This document shows positions 26,021 to 36,562 of a stretch of 64,000 nt of DNA, one piece after another. The stretch comes from Micromonospora narathiwatensis (GTDB taxonomy: Bacteria; Actinomycetota; Actinomycetes; Mycobacteriales; Micromonosporaceae). Below the pieces are notes generated by a model. That model saw nothing but the letters and a program-made list of their open reading frames with translations. It made no database searches and was not told the origin of the DNA. Within the stretch, counting starts at the first letter, position 1. The number at the start of each line of letters is the position of its first letter. The position numbers and the translations under genes are program-made. The stretch lies in assembly GCF_900089605.1 (NCBI RefSeq), contig NZ_LT594324.1, forward strand, positions 1,426,001 to 1,490,000, read 5' to 3'.

Positions 26021-26683
26021 TCAGCGGGTGAGGGCGAGTAGGAGGACGGTGGTCACCAGGGCGGCGGCGACCACCAGCGTGATCGGGCGGGGGGTCAGCA
26101 CGGCGTGCCGACGGTCGGCCAGCAGCCGCGCCGGTGCCAGCCCGACCAGCGGGCCGAGCAGCGTCACCACCAGCGCCAACACCGGCATCCCGACCGCCAG
26201 GTCCCCGCCGGAACCGGTGCCCAGCGCCCGCGCGCCCGCCCCCAGGGCGTACGCGACGATCGAACCGCCGACCCCGCAGCCGACCAGCAGCGGGTTCGCC
26301 GAGCCGGGCAGCTCGCCCCGCTGGCGGATCCGGTCCAGCAGCTCCCGTACCCCGTGCAGCCGGGGCACCGGGTCGCCGGTGGCGTCCCGCGCCGGCCCGG
26401 GCGGGTCGCCCAGCCGCCCGCCGGAACGCACCCGCGTCCGCAGCTCCCCCCACAGGTGGGCGGCCTCGGCGTCCACCCGTTCCACCAGCTCCCGCGCCTC
26501 GGCCGCCTCCGCCTCGGCCCGGCGGACCTGCTCGGCGGCCTCGGCCACGGCGCGGTCGGCGGCGGCGCACTGCTGCGCGTACCAGGTGTGCGCCTCGGCG
26601 CGCTGGGCGGCCACCCGGGCGGTCAGCTCGGCGAGCCGACGGAGCTGGGCGGCGTACGTCTCACTGGCGACCGGTTCGTTCAT
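26021..26683 (-). CDS. Coiled-coil membrane protein, last gene of the FtsK-like operon
   Basis: The 220-aa protein begins with a long charged coiled coil (residues about 8-75, rich in Ala/Glu/Arg heptads: RRLAELTARVAAQRAEAH and EQVRRAEAEAAEARELVERV). A Pro/Arg linker and two to three hydrophobic helices follow (about 140-165, 170-190 and 200-218). It belongs to no family I recognise. Its ATG overlaps the ATPase stop by 4 nt (ATGA), so the two are translationally coupled. A membrane anchor for the ATPase or for a channel is a reasonable inference. Confidence 0.75.
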   Translation of the reverse strand: MNEPVASETYAAQLRRLAELTARVAAQRAEAHTWYAQQCAAADRAVAEAAEQVRRAEAEAAEARELVERVDAEAAHLWGELRTRVRSGGRLGDPPGPARDATGDPVPRLHGVRELLDRIRQRGELPGSANPLLVGCGVGGSIVAYALGAGARALGTGSGGDLAVGMPVLALVVTLLGPLVGLAPARLLADRRHAVLTPRPITLVVAAALVTTVLLLALTR

Positions 26684-29352
26684 CGGGACGGACCATAAGG
26701 GATGATCACCTGTCCGGTGCGGTGCACCGCGCGGTCGAAATAGAGGCCGCGCCACGGACGGGGGTACCAGTCCGGCCCGCCGGTGCCCGGGTACAGCGAG
26801 GAACCCAGCTCCGCGCCCTGCACGTCGAGCGCCACCCAGGCCCCGATCTGGTCGGTACGCGCCGCCGGGCCACCCAGGTCGGCCCGCATCCGGGCCACCC
26901 CCCGCCACCAGGCCAGCACATGGGTACGCCGTTCCGGCCCGTCGTGCAGGATCCGGCGCAACTGCTCCAGCCCGGTCCGCCGCCCCGCCTTCCCGGCGAG
27001 TTGCCCGGCCGCCGCGTCGACCGCGTACAGCAGCAGGTAGTGCGGGCTCGGCGGGGTGCCCGGCGCGCCGAGCCCGTCGCCCACCTCGGCCATCAGCTCG
27101 GGCACGGTCTCCTCGTCGTACCAGGCCGCGTCGTCGGCCAGGTCCTCGTAGAGGGCGCGGGCGGCCGGGTCGGCGTCCGGGTCGAGACAGGCGATGGAGA
27201 ACCGGGCGGTGCCCGGCCGGTGCTGCCGGGCCAGGGAGCGGGCGGCGGCGTCCAGCACCGCGCACGCCTCGTCCACCCGGGTGCCGAGCACGGCCAGGTT
27301 CCGACCGGGCGCGCGGGGCAGCCGCAGCGCCGCCGAGCGGGCCTGCACGTCGATGATCTCCCCGAGCAGGGCCACCGGGTTGCGCGGCACCCCCTGCTCG
27401 GGGAAGGTCAGCGCGCGGAGGTCCGGCGCGTCGGCCAACCTCGGGATCGCGTCGCCGTCGAAGAGCCGGGCCGGGGAGGCGTCCTGCGGGCGCATGCGCC
27501 ACAACCGGTGCTGCAGCTCGCTCCACGTCTCCCAGTCGCTGGCCGACGGGATCCGCGCCACCTGGTTCCCCTCGACCAGCCCCGACTCGGCGTTGACCAC
27601 CGCGTGGTGCCGGGGCAGCGACTGCGCCGCGTCGTTGCGTTCGGCCAGGATGCGCAGCGCCTTCGGCAGCGCGATCCGCAGGGTGAACTGGGCGACCAGC
27701 GCCGGGCGCCCCCACAGCGCCTCGATCCCGCGTACGTCCTGCGAGGCGAGCACGAGGTGGATGCCCTGCGAGCGACCCCGCCGGGCCAGGTCCTCCAGCA
27801 GGTCGGCGGCCTCCCGGGCGACCACGTCCCGGCCGGCGAGCAGCGCCTGGAACTCGTCGACCACGGCCACGATCCGGGGCCAGTGCCCGGTCGGGTCCAC
27901 CGCGCGCAGCTCGGCGAGCTTGGTGACCTCGTGCTTCTTGGCCGCGTCCGCCCGCCGGCGCAGTTCCTCGGCGAGGAAGCGCAGCAGGGCCAGCCCGAAC
28001 TCCCGGTCGGTGTTGACGTTGATCCCGACCAGCCGCATGTGCGGCAGCCAGCTCGGGTCCCGCCGGCCCTGGGCGAACCGGGCGAAGGACACCCCCTCCT
28101 TGAAGTCCAGCAGATAGAACTCCAGCTCGGCGGGGGAGTAGCGGGCGGCGAGCGCGCCGATCCAGGCGAAGATCAGGTTGGTCTTGCCGGTGCCGGACGG
28201 GCCGCCGATCAGCGCGTGCGGCGGGTAGTCGCCGAGGGCGAGCAGCACCGGCCGCCCGTGCCGGCCCTCGCCGATCGGCGCGGTCAACCCGTGCGCCGAG
28301 TCCTCCCGCCAGTAGTCCTCGGGCGGGGGGAGCAGATCGGTGAAGGGCGCCGGTGGAGGGCCGGCGTTGACCCGGGAGGCCACCTCCCGACAGGTCTCGG
28401 TGACCAGCCCGGCCGGGGGCGGCTCGTCGAGCACGACCGGCAGCCCGGCGATCCGGGCGTCGCCCGGCTCCACCACGATCCGGGTCACCGTCGGGTCGTC
28501 CGGCAGCTCGATGCCGCGTACCACCAGGTGCACGCCGCAGGCCGCCCCGGTCCGTACCACCCGGTCCAACTGGCCCCGCTCCTGCCGGGACAGCTCGTCG
28601 CCGCCGAGCAGCACCGCCACCCGCCACGGCTCCGGCCGGCGGCCGGTGGCGGCGGCCAGCTCGCGCAGCGACGCGTACTCGCCGGCCAGCACGGTCTCGT
28701 TGATCCGGCGGATCTGCTCCACCAGGTCGTCCAGCAACCGGCCCAGCCCACCCGGGCCGACGAAGGTGAGCAGCCCGGCGGTGCCGAGCGGGGCGAACCC
28801 GGCCAGACCGCCGCCGAGGCGCTCCGGGTCGTACCCGAACAGCCGGACCGTGCCCGGCTCGGCGCGTCCCAGCGAGCGCAGCAGCAGGGCCGGCACCACC
28901 GCGGCGATGCCGTCCCGGTCACCGCCGGCCAGGTGCACGTGACCGGCGTCCAGCAGCGGCACCAGCGCCGGCACCGGCTCGGCGCCGGGGATGCGTACCG
29001 TGCCGACCCGGACCACGCCGGGCGTCTCGGCCCGGTCGGCGGGGGTGACCCGCCACCGGTCCCACGCCGCGGACGCCGCGCCGGGCGCCTCCCGCTCCGC
29101 CGCCGCTGCGGCCCGCCGGACCAGCTCCGCGATCCGGGCGCTGTGCCGGGCGTCGATCTCGGCGAGCCGGCCGTCGCGGGCGTCGCCCACCCGCTCGGGT
29201 ACGGCCGCCGCGGCCCGCCGTACCCGGGCCAGCCGGTCCCGGCCGGCGGCCAGCTCGGTGTCGGCGTCGGCCAGCCGGTTCCGGGCCGCGCCGATGGCCT
29301 CGGAGAGCATGCCCCGGACCCGCGACACCAGTTGGGTGCGGACGTCAGCCAT
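26680..29352 (-). CDS. FtsK/SpoIIIE-type ATPase with three tandem domains, only the middle one intact
   Basis: The 890-aa protein starts with a coiled coil (about 15-90). Domain 1 (about 130-330) has FtsK-like blocks (HLAGGDRDGIAAVVPALLL, VRLFGYDPERLGGGLAGFAP, WRVAVLLGGDELS) but no P-loop lysine. Domain 2 (about 360-610) is intact: Walker A GGPSGTGKTN (near 382), LLDFKEGVSF, Walker B IVAVVDEFQ (near 497) and LVLASQDVRG. Domain 3 (about 640-890) has GRNLAVLGTRVDEAC where the P-loop should be. Three domains with most sites dead recalls EccC of type VII secretion, though there the spacing and N-terminal membrane helices differ; no membrane helix is visible here. It overlaps the upstream gene by 8 nt and the downstream one by 4 nt. 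Confidence 0.85.
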   Translation of the reverse strand: MADVRTQLVSRVRGMLSEAIGAARNRLADADTELAAGRDRLARVRRAAAAVPERVGDARDGRLAEIDARHSARIAELVRRAAAAAEREAPGAASAAWDRWRVTPADRAETPGVVRVGTVRIPGAEPVPALVPLLDAGHVHLAGGDRDGIAAVVPALLLRSLGRAEPGTVRLFGYDPERLGGGLAGFAPLGTAGLLTFVGPGGLGRLLDDLVEQIRRINETVLAGEYASLRELAAATGRRPEPWRVAVLLGGDELSRQERGQLDRVVRTGAACGVHLVVRGIELPDDPTVTRIVVEPGDARIAGLPVVLDEPPPAGLVTETCREVASRVNAGPPPAPFTDLLPPPEDYWREDSAHGLTAPIGEGRHGRPVLLALGDYPPHALIGGPSGTGKTNLIFAWIGALAARYSPAELEFYLLDFKEGVSFARFAQGRRDPSWLPHMRLVGINVNTDREFGLALLRFLAEELRRRADAAKKHEVTKLAELRAVDPTGHWPRIVAVVDEFQALLAGRDVVAREAADLLEDLARRGRSQGIHLVLASQDVRGIEALWGRPALVAQFTLRIALPKALRILAERNDAAQSLPRHHAVVNAESGLVEGNQVARIPSASDWETWSELQHRLWRMRPQDASPARLFDGDAIPRLADAPDLRALTFPEQGVPRNPVALLGEIIDVQARSAALRLPRAPGRNLAVLGTRVDEACAVLDAAARSLARQHRPGTARFSIACLDPDADPAARALYEDLADDAAWYDEETVPELMAEVGDGLGAPGTPPSPHYLLLYAVDAAAGQLAGKAGRRTGLEQLRRILHDGPERRTHVLAWWRGVARMRADLGGPAARTDQIGAWVALDVQGAELGSSLYPGTGGPDWYPRPWRGLYFDRAVHRTGQVIIPYGPSR

Positions 29353-30232
29353 GCGTACCCCGGGAGGGTTCCCGCTCCTCGGCGTCCTTCGGCAGGTCGC
29401 GGCCGAGCCGGTCCAGCAGCACTCCGGTGACCACCCCGGCGGTGACCGCCGGATCCGCGGCGTGCGGCTGCTCCTGGTCCTCGGCGCGACGGGGCGGGGG
29501 CATCCGGCAGACCCGGGTGAGCAGGGTGTCCAGCACCGGCGGCGGAAGCCCCGGCAACAGGTCGCGGACCCGTCCGTCCAGCTCCCGGCGCAGCCGGCCC
29601 AGGTCGTCGGCGCGGGGCGGGTGCCCGAGCAACTCCCCGGCCAGGTCGCGCAGCAGCGGCGGGGCGATGGCGGCCAGTCCCAGCCCCACGTCGGCGTGCG
29701 CCCGGCGCAGCTCGCGGTGCAGCCCGTCCCGGTCGCCCGAGCGGACCCCGGTCACCACCCGACGCAGCAGCTCCCGGGAGTCGTCGATCCGCTCGTCCGG
29801 CTCGTCCGGCGGGCCCTCCCGGCCACCGGTCAGCTCCGCCACCCGCACCGACCACCAGCGCCGCGCCGTCGGCTGTTCGCCCTGCTCCGGTACGCCGCCC
29901 GGGGCCGGCGGCGCCTCGCCCCGGGGCGCGTCGTGCTTCGGCCGGCGTTGCTCGCCGGTCGGGGCGGGCGACCCGTCGGCGGCCAGCCCGATCGCGGCCA
30001 GGTACCCGGACAGCTGCTCCTGGGCCACCCGCAGCGCGTATCCGGCGGTCTCGGCGTGCTCGGTGGCGGCGGACAGCTCCGGCGCCCCCATCGGGTTGGC
30101 CGACTCCTGCCGCACCCAGCGCAGCCGCTCGGCGGCCTGGCCGAACTTCTCCAGGGCCAGGGCGAGCTGGGCGAGCGGCAGCTCGTCGGCGGCGGCGCGG
30201 ACCTGCGCGCCGATGTCCTCGACGATGGACAC
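29345..30232 (-). CDS. Hypothetical protein with helical N-terminus, partner of the FtsK-like ATPase
   Basis: Residues about 1-85 of this 295-aa protein form a helical hairpin (LAQLALALEKFGQAAERLRW and ATEHAETAGYALRVAQEQLS) of the same size as the small protein encoded upstream. A Pro/Gly/Arg-rich linker (about 90-145) and a second helical region (about 160-290: RELLRRVVTGVRSGDRDGLH, GRLRRELDGRVRDLLPGLP) follow. I know no family. It starts with GTG 30232, 9 nt after the small gene, and its end overlaps the ATPase start by 8 nt. Gene order suggests an adaptor or substrate-like subunit. Confidence 0.75.
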   Translation of the reverse strand: MSIVEDIGAQVRAAADELPLAQLALALEKFGQAAERLRWVRQESANPMGAPELSAATEHAETAGYALRVAQEQLSGYLAAIGLAADGSPAPTGEQRRPKHDAPRGEAPPAPGGVPEQGEQPTARRWWSVRVAELTGGREGPPDEPDERIDDSRELLRRVVTGVRSGDRDGLHRELRRAHADVGLGLAAIAPPLLRDLAGELLGHPPRADDLGRLRRELDGRVRDLLPGLPPPVLDTLLTRVCRMPPPRRAEDQEQPHAADPAVTAGVVTGVLLDRLGRDLPKDAEEREPSRGTHG

Positions 30233-30241
30233 GGCCGGCCC

Positions 30242-30502
30242 CTAGAGGGTCGAGACGTAGAGCTGCGCCTGCTCGACCGCGACCAGGGTGGCGGCGAGGC
30301 ACTCCTCCAGCTCCTGGCTGGCCTGGGTCAGTGACGCCTGGGCCGCCTCGACCGTCTCGTGCCCGCTGCCCTCCAGCGCGCCGGCCAGGGTCTGCTGCGC
30401 CTCGGCCAGCTTCTCGCCGGCCGCCTGCACGGCTGTCTGCCCGTCACCTATCTGCTGGAGGGCGACATCGATGGCTGCCTTCAGCTCGGCGACGCTCGCC
30501 AC
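30242..30502 (-). CDS. Small helical protein, first gene of the FtsK-like operon
   Basis: GTG 30502 is preceded by AGGAGG at 8 nt, a near-ideal start, and gives 86 residues (MASVAELKAAIDVALQQ...). The sequence is almost entirely two amphipathic helices (about 5-42 and 48-82) around a Gly-Ser-Gly turn, similar in size and shape to WXG100 proteins. However, it has no W-x-G turn and no Y-x3-D/E tail, so it is not a canonical ESX substrate. No tryptophan is present. One cysteine sits near residue 68. Position as promoter-proximal gene fits an abundant small subunit or substrate. Confidence 0.75.
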   Translation of the reverse strand: MASVAELKAAIDVALQQIGDGQTAVQAAGEKLAEAQQTLAGALEGSGHETVEAAQASLTQASQELEECLAATLVAVEQAQLYVSTL

Positions 30503-30712
30503 GGGGGACCTCCTGGGGGCGGGGAGATCTCCATTACAACCCATCCCGACGGGTGGGCGAACATCCGCCCTCGCGGTGTTTCTGCCCGGCTGCCCGATTA
30601 CTGCCCTGACGTGCGCGGAGAGCCTCCGCGCCGGGCCGGACAGGTCCCGTCGGCGAGTCACCCGATCCCGTACACGGACCGCCCGGGCGTCGGGTGGGCC
30701 CGGCGGCGGCGC

Positions 30713-31096
30713 TCAGCGGTCCCGGGGCAACCAGCGCGGGCCGTACACCTCGGCGCCCAGCGCGCCCACCCGGGCCCGCAGCTCCCGGTCGGCGGTGACG
30801 ACGACGCGGCGGCGGTCCGCCGCCGCCGCGACCAGCTCGACCATGGTGTCGTCACCGGAACCGGGGGCGGCGACCACCCCGACCCCCGGCACCGCCGGCA
30901 CGCCCCGCGCCGCGCCCTCCACCACCAGCACCACCTCTACCGGCGGCGGCAGCTCCGGCGGTACGCCGGCCTCGGCCAGCGGCACCAGCGCGTCGCGCAG
31001 CCGGGTTGCCGCCCCGGCCCGGTCCCGCCACCAGCCGTCCGGCCGCGAGCCCACCACGTTCGCCCCGTCGACGATCAGCAGCGCCCTGGTGTCCAT
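30713..31096 (-). CDS. NYN-domain (YacP-like) putative RNase
   Basis: The 127-aa protein matches the PIN-like NYN domain of YacP relatives. It starts with ALLIVDGANVVGSRPDGWW (catalytic Asp near residue 10 and Asn 13). It continues with VVLVVEGAARGV and the acidic pair in GSGDDTMVELVAAAADRRRV, and ends with VVTADRELRARV, the third acidic site. YacP-type enzymes cleave structured RNA, but activity of this one is inferred from the acidic residues. It is divergent from the ClpC-like gene and stands alone. Confidence 0.85.
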   Translation of the reverse strand: MDTRALLIVDGANVVGSRPDGWWRDRAGAATRLRDALVPLAEAGVPPELPPPVEVVLVVEGAARGVPAVPGVGVVAAPGSGDDTMVELVAAAADRRRVVVTADRELRARVGALGAEVYGPRWLPRDR

Positions 31097-31267
31097 GCCC
31101 CCAAGCCTGCCACCGAGCCGGCCGCCACCCCGCTCTGGACCCGCCCGCGTTTGCCGCGCCGGCCGCCGGGTAGCCACCGCCGACCGTGCCGCGCCCTGTC
31201 GCCTCGGCGGCCGTGGCGCGCCAGGTCGTCTCGGTGACCGTGCCCGCCCGAGCAGCGGAGGACAGAG

Positions 31268-33811
<2,544 letters not shown>

Positions 33812-33873
33812 GCCGTGCGGCGTCGTCCGCGAGGCGCGGCGAGGCTCCATCCCCGACGGACCGGAGGGCGGGC

Positions 33874-34047
33874 ATGACCGAACCCGAGGAGACCCGGGAG
33901 GACACCGAGCGCAGCGAACCGATCATCGCGCCCCCGACGGCCAACCCGTCCCGGGTGAAGGTGCCGCCGGAGGGCCTCAAGCAGCACACCGACAAGGGCG
34001 GGGGCGAACCGATGCCGTCCGGGCCGCCGCCGGGAGAGGAGGCGTGA
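33874..34047 (+). CDS. Small acidic disordered protein (57 aa)
   Basis: CGGAGGG lies about 8 nt before ATG 33874. The product starts TEPEETREDTERSEP and ends in a Pro/Gly/Glu-rich tail, so it should be disordered. An in-frame ATG at 33808 would add 22 residues and overlap the clpC stop, but has no RBS. The stop overlaps the next gene's ATG (TGATG), indicating coupled translation with the DUF3140 gene. No function known. Confidence 0.6.
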   Translation: MTEPEETREDTERSEPIIAPPTANPSRVKVPPEGLKQHTDKGGGEPMPSGPPPGEEA

Positions 34048-34397
34048 TGGTACGCGAGGCGCGACTCGACCCCGAGGTCGAGGTGATCTGGGACGACTTC
34101 CACGCCGAGGTGAACGTCCCGTCCGAGAAGCTGCGGCAGTGGCTGCTCACCCGCGGCTCCGGGGAGGAGGCGTTCGGGCCGAACCCGGACCTGGACCTGC
34201 CCGAGCCGGGCCGGCAGATCCTCGCCGTGCTGACCAAGCGCAAGGTGGACCTGACCCCGGAGGACATCGAGGTGATGCGGGAGGCCATCGACCGGATCCG
34301 GGAGCTGGCGGCGGCGAAGCCGAGCCGGGGCAACGCCGACGACGAGTGGCGGCACTCCCTGCTCGACCTCGGCCACGACGTCCTCGTCGAACGCTGA
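34047..34397 (+). CDS. DUF3140 family protein
   Basis: The 116-aa protein fits DUF3140: EVEVIWDDFHAEVNVPSEKL, LRQWLLTRGSGEEAFG and VDLTPEDIEVMREAIDRI, with the final DEWRHSLLDLGHD. It is small, helical and of unknown function, and is found in many actinobacteria and some proteobacteria. ATG 34047 overlaps the previous stop by one base. A GTG at 34044 is a second option. A strong hairpin terminator follows at 34407. Confidence 0.83.
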   Translation: MVREARLDPEVEVIWDDFHAEVNVPSEKLRQWLLTRGSGEEAFGPNPDLDLPEPGRQILAVLTKRKVDLTPEDIEVMREAIDRIRELAAAKPSRGNADDEWRHSLLDLGHDVLVER

Positions 34398-34406
34398 CGC
34401 GGCGCC

Positions 34407-34436
34407 GACGGCACCCGGACCGGTCCGGGTGCCGTC
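34407..34436. terminator. Bidirectional terminator after DUF3140
   Basis: A 13-bp perfect stem (GACGGCACCCGGA with TCCGGGTGCCGTC) closes a CCGG loop, between the convergent genes ending at 34397 (+) and 34449 (-). Confidence 0.85.
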
Positions 34437-34448
34437 CGCGTTGCCGGG

Positions 34449-34685
34449 CTATTCGGATTCCATGCTGGGTAGCTGCAGGCCGGCCGCGTCGGCGGCGGCC
34501 TGCCGGTCGGCGCGGGCCCGCTCCTCCCGGCTGAGCAGGTTGGCGTACTCGGTGATGTCGGTCGCGTCGGGCACCTCCGGCAGCCGGCGCAGGAAGGTCT
34601 CCACGTCCTCGGAGGCGGCGCTGTGCGTGGCGGCCGCCTGGCGCAGCAGCTCGCGCTGGTCCGCGGCGGGGTACAGATCAGTCAT
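34449..34685 (-). CDS. Small hypothetical protein downstream of LysR (78 aa)
   Basis: The 78-aa product is charged and helical (DQRELLRQAAATHSAASEDV, EYANLLSREERARADRQA), without a recognisable domain. It starts at ATG 34685 and overlaps the lysR stop by 4 nt (ATGA), so the two genes share a transcript. GC bias and the overlap support coding. No function can be given. Confidence 0.65.
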   Translation of the reverse strand: MTDLYPAADQRELLRQAAATHSAASEDVETFLRRLPEVPDATDITEYANLLSREERARADRQAAADAAGLQLPSMESE

Positions 34686-35689
34686 GCCGCCGTGATACCC
34701 GCGCTCAGGCGGTTCGCACCCCGCCGGTCACCACCGGCCGCGCCGAAGTCGGGGTGCCGCAGCAGCCAGGCCAGGTAGTCCGGATGGTTCGCCAGCGTGT
34801 CGGTGTACGCGGCCACCGCCGTCTCCAGCACGGTCTCGGCGACCCCGACGGCCGGCGCGTCCGGGTGCCAGCCCAGCAGCAGCCGCCAGCGCAGCGGCGC
34901 CCCGGCCAGCCGGCGGGTCACCAGTCCGGCGGGCGGCCGGAAGGTGGCCTGGCAGAGCGCCACCCCCTCGCCCGCGTCGACCAGGTCCACACAGCCGCGT
35001 ACGTCCGTCTCGTAAACCTTGCGGGGGGTGAAGCCGGCGCGGGCGCAGGCGGCGGCGAAGCAGTCGCCGAAGCATCCCTCTCCGGGCGCCGCCACCCACT
35101 GCTCCCGCCGCAGGTCCACCAGGCGCACCTCGTCCCGGTCGGCGAGCGGATGGTGCTGCGGCAGGAGCACGGAGACCGGGTCGACGGCCACCTCCCGCCA
35201 GGTCAGCCCGAACTCCGCCGACGGGCTGGCGTCCCCGCACACCCCGGTCAGCGCGAAGTCGAGCCGGCCACCGGCCACCAGTTGGGCCAGCTCGTCCACC
35301 GACCAGGACGCGTACGTGGTGATCCCCACGTCCGGGCGCTCGGCGGCGAGCCGGTGCACCAGCCGGCCGAGGATCGGGCTGTTCACCCCGCCGAACCGGT
35401 ACCGGCTCAGCGGGTCGCCCGCGCCGGCCAGCCGGGCCGCCTCGTCCTGGAGGCCCTTCATCGCCGGCAGCAGCACCCGGGCCCGGTCCAGCACCAGCTC
35501 GCCGAGCGCGGTGGGGCGGGCGCCGCGCCGGTCCCGTTCGAAGAGCGGACCGCCGAGGGCCCGCTCGATGCGCTGGAGCTGGGCGGTCAGTGCCGGTTGG
35601 GCCAGGCCGAGCGTCGAGGCCGCCTTGGTGACGCTCCCCGTCTCCGCGATCGCGCAGACCACCCGCAGGTGTCGCAGCTCCAGATTCAT
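34682..35689 (-). CDS. LysR-family transcriptional regulator
   Basis: The 335-aa protein has the N-terminal LysR winged helix-turn-helix (LRHLRVVCAIAETGSVTKAA and LAQPALTAQLQRIERALGGPLF, residues 3-60) and a periplasmic-binding-like effector domain (about 90-310). DNA binding sites usually lie next to the regulator, but the closest upstream gene is on the same strand with no divergent partner, so the target is not evident. A basic, proline-poor tail of about 20 residues ends the protein. The next gene downstream overlaps it by 4 nt. Confidence 0.93.
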   Translation of the reverse strand: MNLELRHLRVVCAIAETGSVTKAASTLGLAQPALTAQLQRIERALGGPLFERDRRGARPTALGELVLDRARVLLPAMKGLQDEAARLAGAGDPLSRYRFGGVNSPILGRLVHRLAAERPDVGITTYASWSVDELAQLVAGGRLDFALTGVCGDASPSAEFGLTWREVAVDPVSVLLPQHHPLADRDEVRLVDLRREQWVAAPGEGCFGDCFAAACARAGFTPRKVYETDVRGCVDLVDAGEGVALCQATFRPPAGLVTRRLAGAPLRWRLLLGWHPDAPAVGVAETVLETAVAAYTDTLANHPDYLAWLLRHPDFGAAGGDRRGANRLSAGITAA

Positions 35690-35751
35690 ACGGTGACGGT
35701 AGGACCGCGAACGGGTATGGGGAAGAGCCGTACGCCATCGGCGTACCTCGA

Positions 35752-36405
35752 TCAGCCGAGGCCGGTCCGCGGTGGGTCGGCCCGGACGTGGCGCGCCCGC
35801 CGCCGCGCCAGGTCGGCCAGGCGGGTACGCCGGCCGGTCACCACGTCACGGACCTTGTCCAGCACGCCCAGCGCCGGCTCGACGAGCTTGTTCCACGGCG
35901 GGGTGGCCGGGGTGCCCGGGTGCGGCCGGGTCGGCGCCGCCTCCTCGGCGATCTCCCACCGGTTGCCGAGCCGGATCAGCTCGGCCTCGGTGGCCACCCG
36001 ACGCAGCGGCGTGACCAGCGCGGCGACCCGCTCGACGTGCCGGCGTACCCGGTCGGTCACGTCGGCCAGCGCCGGGTCCTCCGGCCCGGACAGTCCCTTC
36101 AGGGCGGTGAGCAGCCCGGCGTCCGCCTCGATCTCCCGGTCCACCAGCTCCGCGCTCTCCGGCAGGGCGGCCCGGGCGGCGGGGAAGAGATACTGCTCCT
36201 CGGCGGAGAGATGCCGGGACAGCACGGCGGTGAGCACGTCGAGCACCTCCCGGCGGTGCGCGGCCGGCAGGTCCGGCCCGGTGAGCCGCTCGGCCAGGCC
36301 GAGCAGGGCGCGGTGCTCCGCGGCCACGATCTCGGCCAGGCTCCGGCCGCCAGGCCGGTACGCGTCGTCGGCGGCGGGCGGCAGCGGCGGCAGGGGGACG
36401 GACAT
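35752..36405 (-). CDS. Hemerythrin (HHE) domain protein
   Basis: After a Pro-rich start, residues about 20-160 form an HHE-type four-helix bundle: EIVAAEHRALLGLAERL (first His), RREVLDVLTAVLSRHLSAEEQYLFPA (H-x3-E) and VTDRVRRHVERVAAL (last His). Such domains bind a di-iron site and are linked to oxygen, NO or iron sensing. The C-terminal 45 residues are basic. AGGAGGGCATC precedes ATG 36405. It lies 62 nt upstream of the lysR start on the same strand; co-regulation is possible. Confidence 0.85.
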   Translation of the reverse strand: MSVPLPPLPPAADDAYRPGGRSLAEIVAAEHRALLGLAERLTGPDLPAAHRREVLDVLTAVLSRHLSAEEQYLFPAARAALPESAELVDREIEADAGLLTALKGLSGPEDPALADVTDRVRRHVERVAALVTPLRRVATEAELIRLGNRWEIAEEAAPTRPHPGTPATPPWNKLVEPALGVLDKVRDVVTGRRTRLADLARRRARHVRADPPRTGLG

Positions 36406-36562
36406 GATGCCCTCCTCGACAGGTGGCCGGCGGGGAGCGGGTGGGTCCGGCGCCCCGCCGGTCGGTGCGGGGACGTCAGCGGCGGTACCCGGACGCGCGA
36501 TCCGCGAAACCACGCGCGGACGGGGTGGGCCGGCCGCCGGTGCCGGCTGGTATGAAGAAGCG

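Noticed and set aside
30242..30502. Calling the 86-aa protein a WXG100 (ESX) substrate
   Set aside because: Neither the W-x-G turn nor the C-terminal export motif is present, so only a structural resemblance is claimed.
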